64,000 nt of DNA from Parapedobacter sp035556095 (GCF_035556095.1 NZ_DATMFT010000016.1:62001-126000), one strand, 5' to 3'. Counted from the first letter of the stretch, positions 17,921 through 25,574 are shown. Translations and numbers: made by a program. The notes: generated from the sequence alone by a model not told the origin.

Positions 17921-19564
17921 ATGAGCTTGACGTTACAGGCAGCATTAGCGTTCTCGCCGATTTTACTAGCGATGGTGTTGTTGGTCGGTTTCCGGTTCCC
18001 CGCAAAATACACCATGCCCTTGGTGTTGGTGCTGACCGGTTGGCTGGCGCTGCAATATTGGGGAATGGATATCGCAGATGTGCTGGCTTCCACGATACAG
18101 GGGTTGGTCATCACGTTTGACGTGTTGTATATTATATTCGGCGCGTTGCTACTGCTGTCTGTACTCAAGTACTCGGGTGGGCTGGCCAGTATCCGGTATA
18201 ATTTTGCCCGGATCAGCCCCGACAAGCGGATACAGATCATCGTCATCGCCTGGCTTTTCGGGTCTTTCCTTGAAGGGGCCTCTGGCTTTGGGACGCCCGC
18301 TGCCATTGTGGCGCCTTTGTTATTGGCTTTAGGGTTTCCGGCGATGGCCGCGGTATTGATGGGCCTGATGGTACAAAGCACCGCGGTGACTTTCGGAGCG
18401 ATAGGCACCCCGATATTGATCGGTGTAAACAATGGGTTGGCAGCCGGTTTTGGCGGGCCTGGAGAAAAGGAGATTTTCTTGCAGGCCGTTACCGCACAGG
18501 CCGCGACTATCCACGCCATCATCGGTACGCTTATTCCTTGGTTTATGGTGGTGATGACCATTTTCGTCTTTGGAAGACGAGAAGACCGGAAGAAAAGTTT
18601 AACCATTGCGCCATTTGCTATTTTTGCAGGGTTAGCATTTACCATTCCCTACCTCTGTACAGCGGTTTTGCTGGGGCCGGAGTTCCCGTCGCTCTTGGGA
18701 GCTATGATCGGGCTGGGTATCGTGGTTTTCGCGGTCAAGCGTAAGTTTTTGATCCCCAAGGATACCTGGGATTTCCCGCCGGCAGACCGATGGCAGCCAG
18801 CTTGGTCTGGACAAGTGGCGATGGAAAAGGACGGGCTGGAAAGTAATACGCCCATGCCGATTTACAAGGCATGGATGCCCTATGTGTTGGTGTCGATACT
18901 GTTGATCGTTACCCGGTTACAGAGCTTGGGGATCGGACAGTATTTGCAAAGCCTGAAGTTTGATTGGCCATCGGTTTTGGGGACGACCATATCAGCATCG
19001 TCTTCACCATTGTATTTGCCGGGAACCATGTTGATTATCGCAGCTCTGGCGGCGGTATTGGTCCATAAGCTGCCTTCGTCTGGGTTCATGAAAGCAAGCA
19101 AAGAGTCGCTTTCCACGACACTGGCGGCCGCGTTCGTGCTGTTGTTTACCATCCCCATGGTGCGGATATACATCAACTCGGGGATTAACCACCTTGAAAT
19201 GGCGAGCATGCCTGTGGTGCTGGCGGACTGGGTGGCGTTTAAAGTAGGTCAATTCTGGCCGTCAGTATCCCCGTCGGTAGGTGCATTGGGGGCGTTTATA
19301 GCCGGGAGCAATACGGTAAGTAACCTGATGTTCGTCGAATTCCAGCACAGTATTGCAACCAAGCTCCAACTCTCTACCGTAACGGTCGTTTCCCTTCAAG
19401 CGGTTGGAGCTGCTGCGGGCAATATGATTGCCATCCATAATGTGGTCGCGGCTTCTGCGGTGGTGGGCTTAATAGGTAAAGAGGGTGCCATTTTAAGAAA
19501 GACCATTGTTCCTACCATATATTATGTGCTTGCAGCAGGCTTACTTGGGATGTTATTGGCTTGA
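17921..19564 (+). CDS. LctP-family (L-lactate permease-like) transporter
   Basis: A 547-residue inner-membrane protein with about 13 hydrophobic segments. The LctP signature is clear: WLFGSFLEGASGFGTPAAI around residues 115-133, followed by QSTAVTFGAIGTPIL, and in the second half GAFIAGSNTVSNLMF and VGAAAGNMIAIHNVVAASA. Known members import L-lactate, D-lactate or glycolate with protons. Start ATG 17921 is chosen over the in-frame TTG at 17915. It lies 6 bases after the DUF4998 gene, inside the glycan operon, so the true substrate may be a sugar-derived hydroxy acid. Confidence 0.9.
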   Translation: MSLTLQAALAFSPILLAMVLLVGFRFPAKYTMPLVLVLTGWLALQYWGMDIADVLASTIQGLVITFDVLYIIFGALLLLSVLKYSGGLASIRYNFARISPDKRIQIIVIAWLFGSFLEGASGFGTPAAIVAPLLLALGFPAMAAVLMGLMVQSTAVTFGAIGTPILIGVNNGLAAGFGGPGEKEIFLQAVTAQAATIHAIIGTLIPWFMVVMTIFVFGRREDRKKSLTIAPFAIFAGLAFTIPYLCTAVLLGPEFPSLLGAMIGLGIVVFAVKRKFLIPKDTWDFPPADRWQPAWSGQVAMEKDGLESNTPMPIYKAWMPYVLVSILLIVTRLQSLGIGQYLQSLKFDWPSVLGTTISASSSPLYLPGTMLIIAALAAVLVHKLPSSGFMKASKESLSTTLAAAFVLLFTIPMVRIYINSGINHLEMASMPVVLADWVAFKVGQFWPSVSPSVGALGAFIAGSNTVSNLMFVEFQHSIATKLQLSTVTVVSLQAVGAAAGNMIAIHNVVAASAVVGLIGKEGAILRKTIVPTIYYVLAAGLLGMLLA

Positions 19565-19615
19565 TATACCCCCCAATATGCTGTTAATGGAAATTTGAAA
19601 TTAAATAAAGTTAAT

Positions 19616-21118
19616 ATGTTATTAAAGACAAAGACTCAACATGTGTCTATCGGAAAACTGATGCTTTTATTGACGTGGTCATTGGTTATACTCTTGGACC
19701 CCGTCCGTGCGCAATCGCCCGAAGACATTTATGGAAAGGCGAAACTGATAAACCAGCCTGCCGAAGGATACCGCGGCATCTGGTATGCCATTGGTGGCGC
19801 GGGGCAACGGGGATCGGTACCTGCACCTTATAATTTTAAATATAGCGGTGGACTGGGAACGTACCCTGCCAATCATTACCCTTTTTCTGTTTACGCAGCG
19901 GAAGTGGACAAGACTTTTTTCTGTTATGGCGGAACTGATGATTCAGGGAAGACATTGTACCATATGGTTTCTTATTTTGATCATAAGACAGGTGAAGTAC
20001 CCCGTCCTACTATTGTGCTTGACAAAGCCACGAATGATGCACATGATAATCCCGTGATGCAGGTCGATAAGGAGGGTTACATCTGGATTTTCTCTACCTC
20101 TCATGGCACTGGCCGTCCATCTTTTATCCATCGCAGCAAACAGCCGCATGATATTTCTGTGTTTGAACGGATAGCGGCCACGAAGTTAGTAGACGGAAAG
20201 AAAGTGCCAATGGATAATTTTTCTTACTTGCAACTATATTATTCAAGCGAAGACGGCTTTACCGGATTGTTTACCCATTACGAAAAAAAAGGGGGTCGGG
20301 TAATCGGTTGGATGACCAGTAAAGATGGGGTGGATTGGTCCGAATGGAAGGATCTTTCGCTGTTGGACCAAGGACAATATCAAACCAGTGGCAACCAGGG
20401 AGCACGGATCGGCACAGCGTTTAATTATCATCCGACGCGTAAAGTAAGAGGGGGGCTTGACTTCCGGACCAATCTTTATTATTTACAAACGAATGATTTC
20501 GGAAAGACATGGCAGACCGTTGGTGGAAAGCCGATCGAACTGCCGCTTACGGAGGTTGCCAATGATGCACTGGTTCATGATTATGATAATAAAGAACGGA
20601 ACGTATACATCTGCGATGTGAACTTCGATAAAAAGGGGCGCCCGATCATCCTATACCTGACTAGCGGGGGGCCGATGCCCGGTCCCGAAGATGGGCCCAG
20701 GGAATGGCATACTGCACGTTGGACCGGCAAGAAATGGGATATCAGGAAAGTGACGGATTCTGACAATGCCTACGATATGGGGTCACTTTATATAGAAAAC
20801 CGGAAGTGGACGATTATTGCACCCACAGAGAAAGGGCCCCAGGAATATAATACGGGGGGAGAGATGGTACTTTGGCAGTCTACAAACCAAGGGAAGCGGT
20901 GGAAAAAGGTGAGGCAATTGACTAGCCAAAGCGAATTCAACCATACGTATGCCCGCCGTCCCGTCAACGTCCATCCGGATTTCTATGCATTTTGGGCCGA
21001 TGGAAATGGCCGGGAAAAGTCTGAATCTAGACTTTATTTTTCCGACCGGGACGGGAATGTATTCCAACTGCCGCAATCTATGGATGCGCAGGCAGCGAAG
21101 CCGATTCCATATAACTAA
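19616..21118 (+). CDS. Secreted BNR repeat-containing (BNR_4) beta-propeller enzyme
   Basis: A 500-residue secreted protein: signal peptide with cleavage after PVRAQ (about residue 33), then a BNR_4 propeller. Visible blocks are GYRGIWYAIG, KYSGGLGTYPANHYPF, a central DAHDNPVMQVDKEGYIWIF segment with His/Asn suited to catalysis, NFSYLQLYYSSEDG, and Asp-box-like repeats NDFGKTW and NQGKRWKKV. It is a paralogue of the truncated protein at 1-713. I recall ulvan-lyase families (PL24/PL25) being beta-propellers, which makes a lyase role attractive next to a GH88-like enzyme, but this is unproven. Start ATG 19616 is chosen over the in-frame TTG at 19595. The region downstream (21119-21886) has no gene. 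Confidence 0.85.
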   Translation: MLLKTKTQHVSIGKLMLLLTWSLVILLDPVRAQSPEDIYGKAKLINQPAEGYRGIWYAIGGAGQRGSVPAPYNFKYSGGLGTYPANHYPFSVYAAEVDKTFFCYGGTDDSGKTLYHMVSYFDHKTGEVPRPTIVLDKATNDAHDNPVMQVDKEGYIWIFSTSHGTGRPSFIHRSKQPHDISVFERIAATKLVDGKKVPMDNFSYLQLYYSSEDGFTGLFTHYEKKGGRVIGWMTSKDGVDWSEWKDLSLLDQGQYQTSGNQGARIGTAFNYHPTRKVRGGLDFRTNLYYLQTNDFGKTWQTVGGKPIELPLTEVANDALVHDYDNKERNVYICDVNFDKKGRPIILYLTSGGPMPGPEDGPREWHTARWTGKKWDIRKVTDSDNAYDMGSLYIENRKWTIIAPTEKGPQEYNTGGEMVLWQSTNQGKRWKKVRQLTSQSEFNHTYARRPVNVHPDFYAFWADGNGREKSESRLYFSDRDGNVFQLPQSMDAQAAKPIPYN

Positions 21119-21210
21119 GACGACAGGGAAATGAACCGAAAAGAAGGGATGTCCACCGTTGTTACTGGACAACAAAAGACAACAATGGACATTTCCGCGG
21201 ACAACGTACT

Positions 21211-21777
21211 AGCTGTTTGCGGTACTACAACGGCGGGTTGAAATATGGCAATGGACTGCTGATGTACTGCATTGAATAGTTGCAGTATTACCATGTGCTA
21301 TTGACATACCACAATAGACTTTTGATATACTGCAATGCAACAAATACATACCACGAGAGGCTGCCGGCATACGACCACGCACTGTTGATATACTACAGTA
21401 TGATGGCAACACATTACAATGGGCCGTAGATATACTGCAGTGCGCTATTGATATACGACGTGAGGCTATTGACATACCGCAACAGGCCGCTGATATACTA
21501 CATTGAGCTGTTGAAGTATTACAATACGCAAATGACCTACTACAATAAGCTGTTGATGTACTGCAATGCGCTTTCGATATATTACAATGGGCCGCTGGTA
21601 TAACACAATAAGCTGTTGATGTACTGCAATGCGCTTTTGATATATTACAATGGGCTTTTGATATATGTCAATGGGACGTTGACATATGGCGATGGACCGA
21701 TGCGGTATGCCAACAGCCCATTGCGGTACAACTTTAGGGTGTCGCGGTACCGCAAAAGCCCATTGCGGTACCGCAAA
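21211..21777. repeat. Array 1: 27 tandem degenerate 21-bp units
   Basis: Taking the conserved TAY triplet as register (first at 21223, last at 21769), 27 consecutive units fall in exact 21-base phase without one insertion or deletion, although individual units differ at many positions. The core consensus is GTTGATATACTRCAAT. Most units carry a TTG ... CAA dyad around the TA step; the last units change to TTGCGGTACCGCAA, a perfect 14-bp palindrome. Several units are near-identical (21547-21567 region and 21610-21630 region), showing recent copying. Every long frame is interrupted, so the array is not one gene. It starts about 90 bases after the BNR_4 stop and lies 3' of the convergent gene at 21887. 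Confidence 0.9.
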
Positions 21778-21798
21778 TCACCATTGACCCTTGCTATG

Positions 21799-21864
21799 CG
21801 CCCAGGTACGCAGGGCGTTCAACCCGCTGCGGAAAAACCGTTTGGTGCGCCAAGGGGCGTACCT
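21799..21864. other. GC-rich structured element beside array 1
   Basis: Immediately after array 1 the sequence becomes GC-rich and contains a short hairpin (CGCCC at 21799, GGGCG ending 21817) and a longer-range inverted repeat (AGGTACGC at 21804-21811, GCGTACCT at 21857-21864). The two pairings overlap and are mutually exclusive. It may be a terminator for the minus-strand gene ending at 21887, a small structured RNA, or the boundary motif of the array. Confidence 0.35.
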
Positions 21865-21886
21865 AGTGATTGACAGCGTGAAGCAA

Positions 21887-22537
21887 TTAGAGTAAGCCCT
21901 TGTCAGTGGAAGCTGGTTCCGCGCTCCCGGGATAGTAGACTATGCCAATATACAGGCTATCGGTGTTATTCCTCAAGAAAATATCGATATCGGCTAACTG
22001 GGGCTGATTGAATATAAAAAGGTGCTCATCGTTGAGATCAAGTGACAAAGAACTAATTGATTTGAACGCGTAGTAATCGTGCCCATCTCGGAAATTTCGC
22101 TGATAACTACCGGCGGTAAAAATCAGTGACACCCGGGTAGGGTCGTCGGTAAAGATATGGTTTCCTGTCAGTTTATAGCGTGATTTTATCTTGGGAAACC
22201 TAAAGGGATCGTATCCTGAATCCCAATTGTTGGCCACTTGCAACTCGTTAACAAACACCGTATCGGGAGGTGGGATGGGTAGCTTAAGCACTCGTAACAT
22301 GGCTTCGCGAGAGTCTAACTTGATGAGTTCCCCTCCGGTTTTGAATTTAAGAAACGAATTAAAATCATCGCCGGATAAACCCGAAGCCTTTACCGATGCA
22401 TCATAGTCGTTGGGATAGTCAGCGGCTCTGATAACCGAAGTTAACATGATCGTTTGGCATGCTTTATAGACAAAGAATAAAAAGGGGGTCATTAAGACTA
22501 CACTTAATATCCACACCAAATTTTTTTTTGATAACAT
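21887..22537 (-). CDS. Hypothetical single-pass membrane protein
   Basis: A 216-residue protein with one N-terminal transmembrane helix (about residues 8-30, LVWILSVVLMTPFLFFVYKA) and a large, presumably periplasmic domain. The domain contains a Pro-rich linker (LPIPPPDTVF) and several aromatic beta-strand-like segments. I do not recognise the family. It is the only gene between the two 21-bp arrays and is transcribed toward array 1. Base use is similar to its surroundings and the frame is clean, so it is probably expressed, but no neighbour suggests a function. Confidence 0.6.
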   Translation of the reverse strand: MLSKKNLVWILSVVLMTPFLFFVYKACQTIMLTSVIRAADYPNDYDASVKASGLSGDDFNSFLKFKTGGELIKLDSREAMLRVLKLPIPPPDTVFVNELQVANNWDSGYDPFRFPKIKSRYKLTGNHIFTDDPTRVSLIFTAGSYQRNFRDGHDYYAFKSISSLSLDLNDEHLFIFNQPQLADIDIFLRNNTDSLYIGIVYYPGSAEPASTDKGLL

Positions 22538-22834
22538 AAGTTATTGATTGGCTATAGCGGGAGCGCTGGGCGTTCCCGATGTGACAAAAACAAAACTCAT
22601 TAAATTCTCGGATGTCTTCTACACTGTGAAGCTTGTATTGAGCTTAATAAGTCTTAAGTTGGAAATTCCCATGTTTCTTGTTGTATTATTGATTGAAATT
22701 GATTTGATTTCAATATAGTAAAATAACTTGGAATAGCAAAATTAATCTTTGCGGAAATGGTCGAAGGAATGGCAGAAGGCAATATTGTACTAACACATTA
22801 TTATCGTACACCGGGGTATGTTTATGGGCATCAG

Positions 22835-22945
22835 AAATAATCCTGGATAAAATATTCTTCTGTATTGCAGTAAAGGAAGGAGTACATCAGTAAGTTGGCT
22901 TTGTTGGTCTGCATACTGCGTTTCATGTGCAAAATAGGCTTGCCT
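22835..22945 (-). pseudogene. Isolated duplicate of the gntR 3' end (distal copy of 111-bp direct repeat)
   Basis: These 111 bases are identical to 24819-24929, which encode the last 37 or so residues of the GntR regulator on the minus strand (from GKPILHM to the C-terminus IQDYF). In the same frame the fragment is closed at both ends: a TGA follows the final codon, and a stop lies two codons upstream of the match. It is thus a silent gene fragment. Together with the second copy it forms perfect direct repeats spaced 1984 bases apart, enclosing array 2 and the toxin-antitoxin genes. Confidence 0.9.
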
Positions 22946-23043
22946 AGCTAGCGAAAATCGGGCATTATCGGGCATATTGGGTTCCATTTCGGGCATTTAA
23001 GGTGGTATTTATCGGGTGTATTGTGCAACATGCCCGGCTTTCC

Positions 23044-23505
23044 GGTACTGGGGAAAAGTTTCCCGGTACCGGGAAAATGTTACCCGTCGCTGGAAAGGTG
23101 CAAACCTGTATCGGGGAGGTTGTACCCGGTGCTGGCAGAAAGTTTTCCGATACAGGGAAAATACGAACCCATACCGGAGAGATGTTACCTGGTACGGGGA
23201 AAAAGCTTTCCAGTACGGGGAAAAAGCTTTCCAGTACGGGGGGGAAGCTTTCCGATACAGGGAAAATACGAACCCATACCGGAGGAGAGTTACCCGACAC
23301 AGGGAGAATGTTAATCCATACCGGTAAAGCGCCACCCCGTATCGGGGGAGCGCTTACCAGTATGGGTTCGACAAAGAAGGATATCGATTTAACACGGACC
23401 GATATAGGTGCGTTGTATTCTGATGCGGGTTATTGTTTCTCCGGTATCGGTACATCGTCCCCCGGTAAGGGGGCGAGGTTTCCCGGTGCAGGTCGGCGAC
23501 TCCGC
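23044..23505. repeat. Array 2: 22 tandem 21-bp units
   Basis: Twenty-two consecutive units are in exact 21-base register (TAC-type triplet at 23046 through 23487). The core consensus is GGTACNGGGGAAAAGCTTTCC split as GGTACNGGGG plus AAAAGCTTTCC. Dyads are strong: TTTCCCGGTACCGGGAAA at 23059-23076 is a perfect 18-bp palindrome. Units 6-7 recur as units 11-12, a 105-bp higher-order duplication, and units 8-9 are almost identical. Because 21 is divisible by three, the plus frame 23002-23538 stays open for 178 codons with a heptapeptide pattern (xTGKxLP), but two other plus frames and two minus frames are also open over about 290 bases, so coding is doubtful. The consensus differs from array 1, but the period and TA-centred dyad are the same. 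Confidence 0.9.
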
Positions 23506-23596
23506 TGTGTTAATTTATCCGGCTACCTGATCGTTTAGCGACCAACCCCCTGCCGTAAGGCGACTACACACGAGTATTTTTCTAAGGAAAACACTT

Positions 23597-23620
23597 GCTT
23601 ACGTAAGCTAATTTGCTTAC
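23597..23620. promoter_or_regulatory. Putative operator of the toxin-antitoxin pair
   Basis: A perfect 12-bp palindrome GCTTACGTAAGC (23597-23608) is followed by a third half-site GCTTAC (23615-23620), 18 bases after the first. The cluster lies 10-33 bases before the antitoxin ATG, where XRE antitoxins usually bind to repress their own operon. Direct binding is inferred. Confidence 0.6.
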
Positions 23621-23629
23621 ATTCGTTTT

Positions 23630-24106
23630 ATGGAAACTTCAATGGAAAAATACAAAGGTATCCACCCAGGATTGATTTTAGAGCATGAGCTTAAAAAGAG
23701 GAAAATTGCAAAGAATCAATTTGCGACTGCTATTAACCAGCATAGGCAGACCTTGAACGCTATAACTAAGGGAAGAAGAAAACTACCGGTCGAACTATCA
23801 TTCAAAATTGACAAGGAATTAGGCTATGCAGAAGGAACTATGTTGATGATGCAAACCTATTTCGAAATTGAAGATTACCGGAAAAAACAACGGCTGACCA
23901 AAACCAGCTTTGCGTTGGGTAAATTGCGTAATGGACTTTTTTGGGATACGGACATCAGCAAAATAGATCCAGATATACACGCCACTGCAATTATCCGAAG
24001 AGTCTTTGAGCGCGGTAACGCGGAAGAAAAAGAATATATCACCGATTACTACGGAGACAGACGGATAGCTGAGGTATTGGGTACAGACTCAATTGTTGCC
24101 AGCTAA
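23630..24106 (+). CDS. XRE/HigA-like HTH antitoxin
   Basis: A 158-residue DNA-binding protein. The N-terminal region matches the HigA/XRE helix-turn-helix pattern: HPGLILEHELKKRKIAKNQF, then ATAINQHRQTLNAITKGRRK (about residues 12-52). The rest (about 70-158) is a helical region likely to contact the toxin. ATG 23630 is used; ATG 23642 would remove four residues. The next gene starts 10 bases downstream and encodes an AbiEii-type nucleotidyltransferase, so the pair is a toxin-antitoxin module in which the antitoxin is XRE-type rather than AbiEi. The strongly palindromic upstream sequence supports autoregulation. Confidence 0.85.
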   Translation: METSMEKYKGIHPGLILEHELKKRKIAKNQFATAINQHRQTLNAITKGRRKLPVELSFKIDKELGYAEGTMLMMQTYFEIEDYRKKQRLTKTSFALGKLRNGLFWDTDISKIDPDIHATAIIRRVFERGNAEEKEYITDYYGDRRIAEVLGTDSIVAS

Positions 24107-24116
24107 ATCAAACAAT

Positions 24117-24764
24117 ATGCTGTATTGGAACACCGTCGGCGACCTGTTACGCCAAGCCCTGCTCACCTTGATGCAAGCTCCGATATTTGCAGATTTTAGA
24201 CTCGTGGGAGGCACGGCGCTCAGTCTGCACCTGGGCCATCGCATGTCTGTTGATATTGATCTATTTACGGATGCTAATCATGGTAGCGTTGATTTTGATG
24301 CAGTAGACCAATACTTGCTGAATACTTTTCCATTCGTACAAGGGGACATAGGTGGCTTACCCGGTTTTGGCCGAGCATACTTAATCGGCAATAGTCTGGA
24401 GGATCACATCAAATTGGATGTGTACTACTCACAGGAAAAGTTCATAAGACCGACAGTTGAGTATGATGATATAAGGCTTGCCGGTATAGAGGAGATCATT
24501 GCGATGAAAGTAGATGTTATTTCCAGAAGTGGGAGAAAAAAGGATTTTTGGGATTTACATGAGTTAATGGAACGATATAATCTTTCTCAAATGCTCACAT
24601 TGCATGAGGAACGTCATCCCTATACTCATGACAAAACTCAAATTATTTCAAATTTCGAGAACTTTGAAAGGGCTGATCAGGATTTTGATCCGATCTGTCT
24701 AAGGGGAAAATATTGGGAATTTATCAAAGACGATATGATCGAAGCAGTAAAGCAATATAGATGA
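24117..24764 (+). CDS. AbiEii/AbiGii-family nucleotidyltransferase toxin
   Basis: A 215-residue protein with the AbiEii fold: GGTALSLHLG (31-40) and SVDIDLF (44-50) form the nucleotidyltransferase active site, D101 in KLDVYY is the third acidic residue, and EEIIAMKVDVISRSGRKKDF (125-144) followed by WDL is the family's C-terminal signature. Known AbiEii proteins transfer nucleotides to RNA and arrest growth, often during phage infection. ATG 24117 is chosen because the TTG at 24093 overlaps the antitoxin and adds no conserved sequence. The key residues are intact, so it is likely functional. Confidence 0.88.
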   Translation: MLYWNTVGDLLRQALLTLMQAPIFADFRLVGGTALSLHLGHRMSVDIDLFTDANHGSVDFDAVDQYLLNTFPFVQGDIGGLPGFGRAYLIGNSLEDHIKLDVYYSQEKFIRPTVEYDDIRLAGIEEIIAMKVDVISRSGRKKDFWDLHELMERYNLSQMLTLHEERHPYTHDKTQIISNFENFERADQDFDPICLRGKYWEFIKDDMIEAVKQYR

Positions 24765-24814
24765 GCGGTTTTGGAAGCATCAAATGACGGCAGGGAGGGG
24801 AGTATCGATAGGCT

Positions 24815-25531
24815 TTAAAAATAATCCTGGATAAAATATTCTTCTGTATTGCAGTAAAGGAAGGAGTACATCAGTAAGTTGGCTTTGTTGGTCTGCATAC
24901 TGCGTTTCATGTGCAAAATAGGCTTGCCTGGCCTGATGGAAAGTAAATCTGCAATACGTTTGCTTGCTGCCACGGCCCATATCTTTTGTTCACCCTCCTT
25001 GATTTCCACGTGGTGATTTTTTTTTAACGTTTCAAATAGTGAATGCTTTGCTAGGTTGTGCATGGTGAATCTTGGCAGGTCGATATCGGTGATATACGTC
25101 TCTTCGTACAGTGTCGGTAGGCCATTTACATGGCGCAGCCGGGCGAGGTAAAGACAGCCTGCTTCCCGTTGTGTATCCGTCAGCTCATATGGAAAATCGA
25201 CGGGCCATCCGATGCGTTTTGTTTTCACCAGGATCTCGGTACGTAAGTTTTTTTTGCCTACCCCCGCGGTTGAACCTTTCAGCGATAAAATGCCCAGTCC
25301 ATTTTTCGGCTCAGACACAATGCTGCCCTTGCCATGCTGGCGGATGATGTACCCCATCTGCGTCAACTCCCCCAATGCCTGCCGTACCGTGGGACGGGTA
25401 GTTCCATAGCTTTTGCAAAGCTCATTTTCTGAAGGAAGCAGGTCGCCCTTTTTGTAATACCCATCGTCGATTTGCCTTTTCAGGTCGGCAATGAGCACCT
25501 TATAAAGTGGTGTGTTTGGTTCTTTCGCCAT
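24815..25531 (-). CDS. GntR-family transcriptional regulator with UTRA domain (HutC subfamily)
   Basis: A 238-residue regulator. Residues 1-75 are the GntR winged helix (LLPSENELCKSYGTTRPTVR, then QALGELTQMGYIIRQHGKGS). Residues about 95-238 are the UTRA effector domain, which in HutC-type proteins binds a sugar phosphate or similar metabolite and releases DNA. It is divergent to the GH92 gene, and the 321-bp spacer holds three copies of a palindrome (TTGTATATACAA type) fitting a GntR dimer site. One overlaps its own predicted -33 element, so autorepression is likely. The same site precedes two more operons downstream. The last 37 residues are duplicated at 22835-22945. Confidence 0.92.
   Translation of the reverse strand: MAKEPNTPLYKVLIADLKRQIDDGYYKKGDLLPSENELCKSYGTTRPTVRQALGELTQMGYIIRQHGKGSIVSEPKNGLGILSLKGSTAGVGKKNLRTEILVKTKRIGWPVDFPYELTDTQREAGCLYLARLRHVNGLPTLYEETYITDIDLPRFTMHNLAKHSLFETLKKNHHVEIKEGEQKIWAVAASKRIADLLSIRPGKPILHMKRSMQTNKANLLMYSFLYCNTEEYFIQDYF
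24819..24929. repeat. Proximal copy of the 111-bp direct repeat (inside gntR 3' end)
   Basis: Identical base for base to 22835-22945. Here it forms the real C-terminal coding end of the gntR gene. Identity stops sharply at both sides, which suggests a recent event or continuing gene conversion. Confidence 0.92.
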
Positions 25532-25553
25532 AATGGGTGCTGTCAGATCGGAA

Positions 25554-25561
25554 CAAAAATA
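25554..25561 (-). promoter_or_regulatory. Predicted gntR -7 promoter element
   Basis: On the minus strand this reads TATTTTTG, matching TAnnTTTG. It lies 23 bases before the gntR start codon; a TTG about 24 bases upstream (25586-25588) falls inside operator site 1. Confidence 0.55.
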
Positions 25562-25574
25562 GTTAATTTATTGA

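Noticed and set aside
17911..18645. 244-codon open frame on the minus strand
   Set aside because: Entirely antisense to the LctP permease, whose hydrophobic signature motifs are unmistakable; the reverse product is low-complexity and matches nothing.
21150..21171. Hairpin TGTCCA ... TGGACA after the second BNR_4 gene as terminator
   Set aside because: The stem is only six pairs and has no T-run; a second TGGACA nearby makes the pairing ambiguous.
21209..21475. Heptad-repeat protein on the minus strand of array 1
   Set aside because: The frame covers only part of the array and stops interrupt neighbouring units; no start signal or conserved end was seen.
22737..22744. Minus-strand TAATTTTG as promoter of the gene at 21887-22537
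   Set aside because: It matches the -7 consensus but is 200 bases from the start codon and no -33 element was found.
22790..22996. Small minus-strand protein matching a frame at 24780-24980
   Set aside because: The similarity is only the 111-bp duplicated gntR end read in a different frame from GntR itself.
21211..23505. CRISPR arrays
   Set aside because: There is no alternation of constant repeat and unique spacer; the repeat is continuous with a 21-bp period and no cas genes are near.
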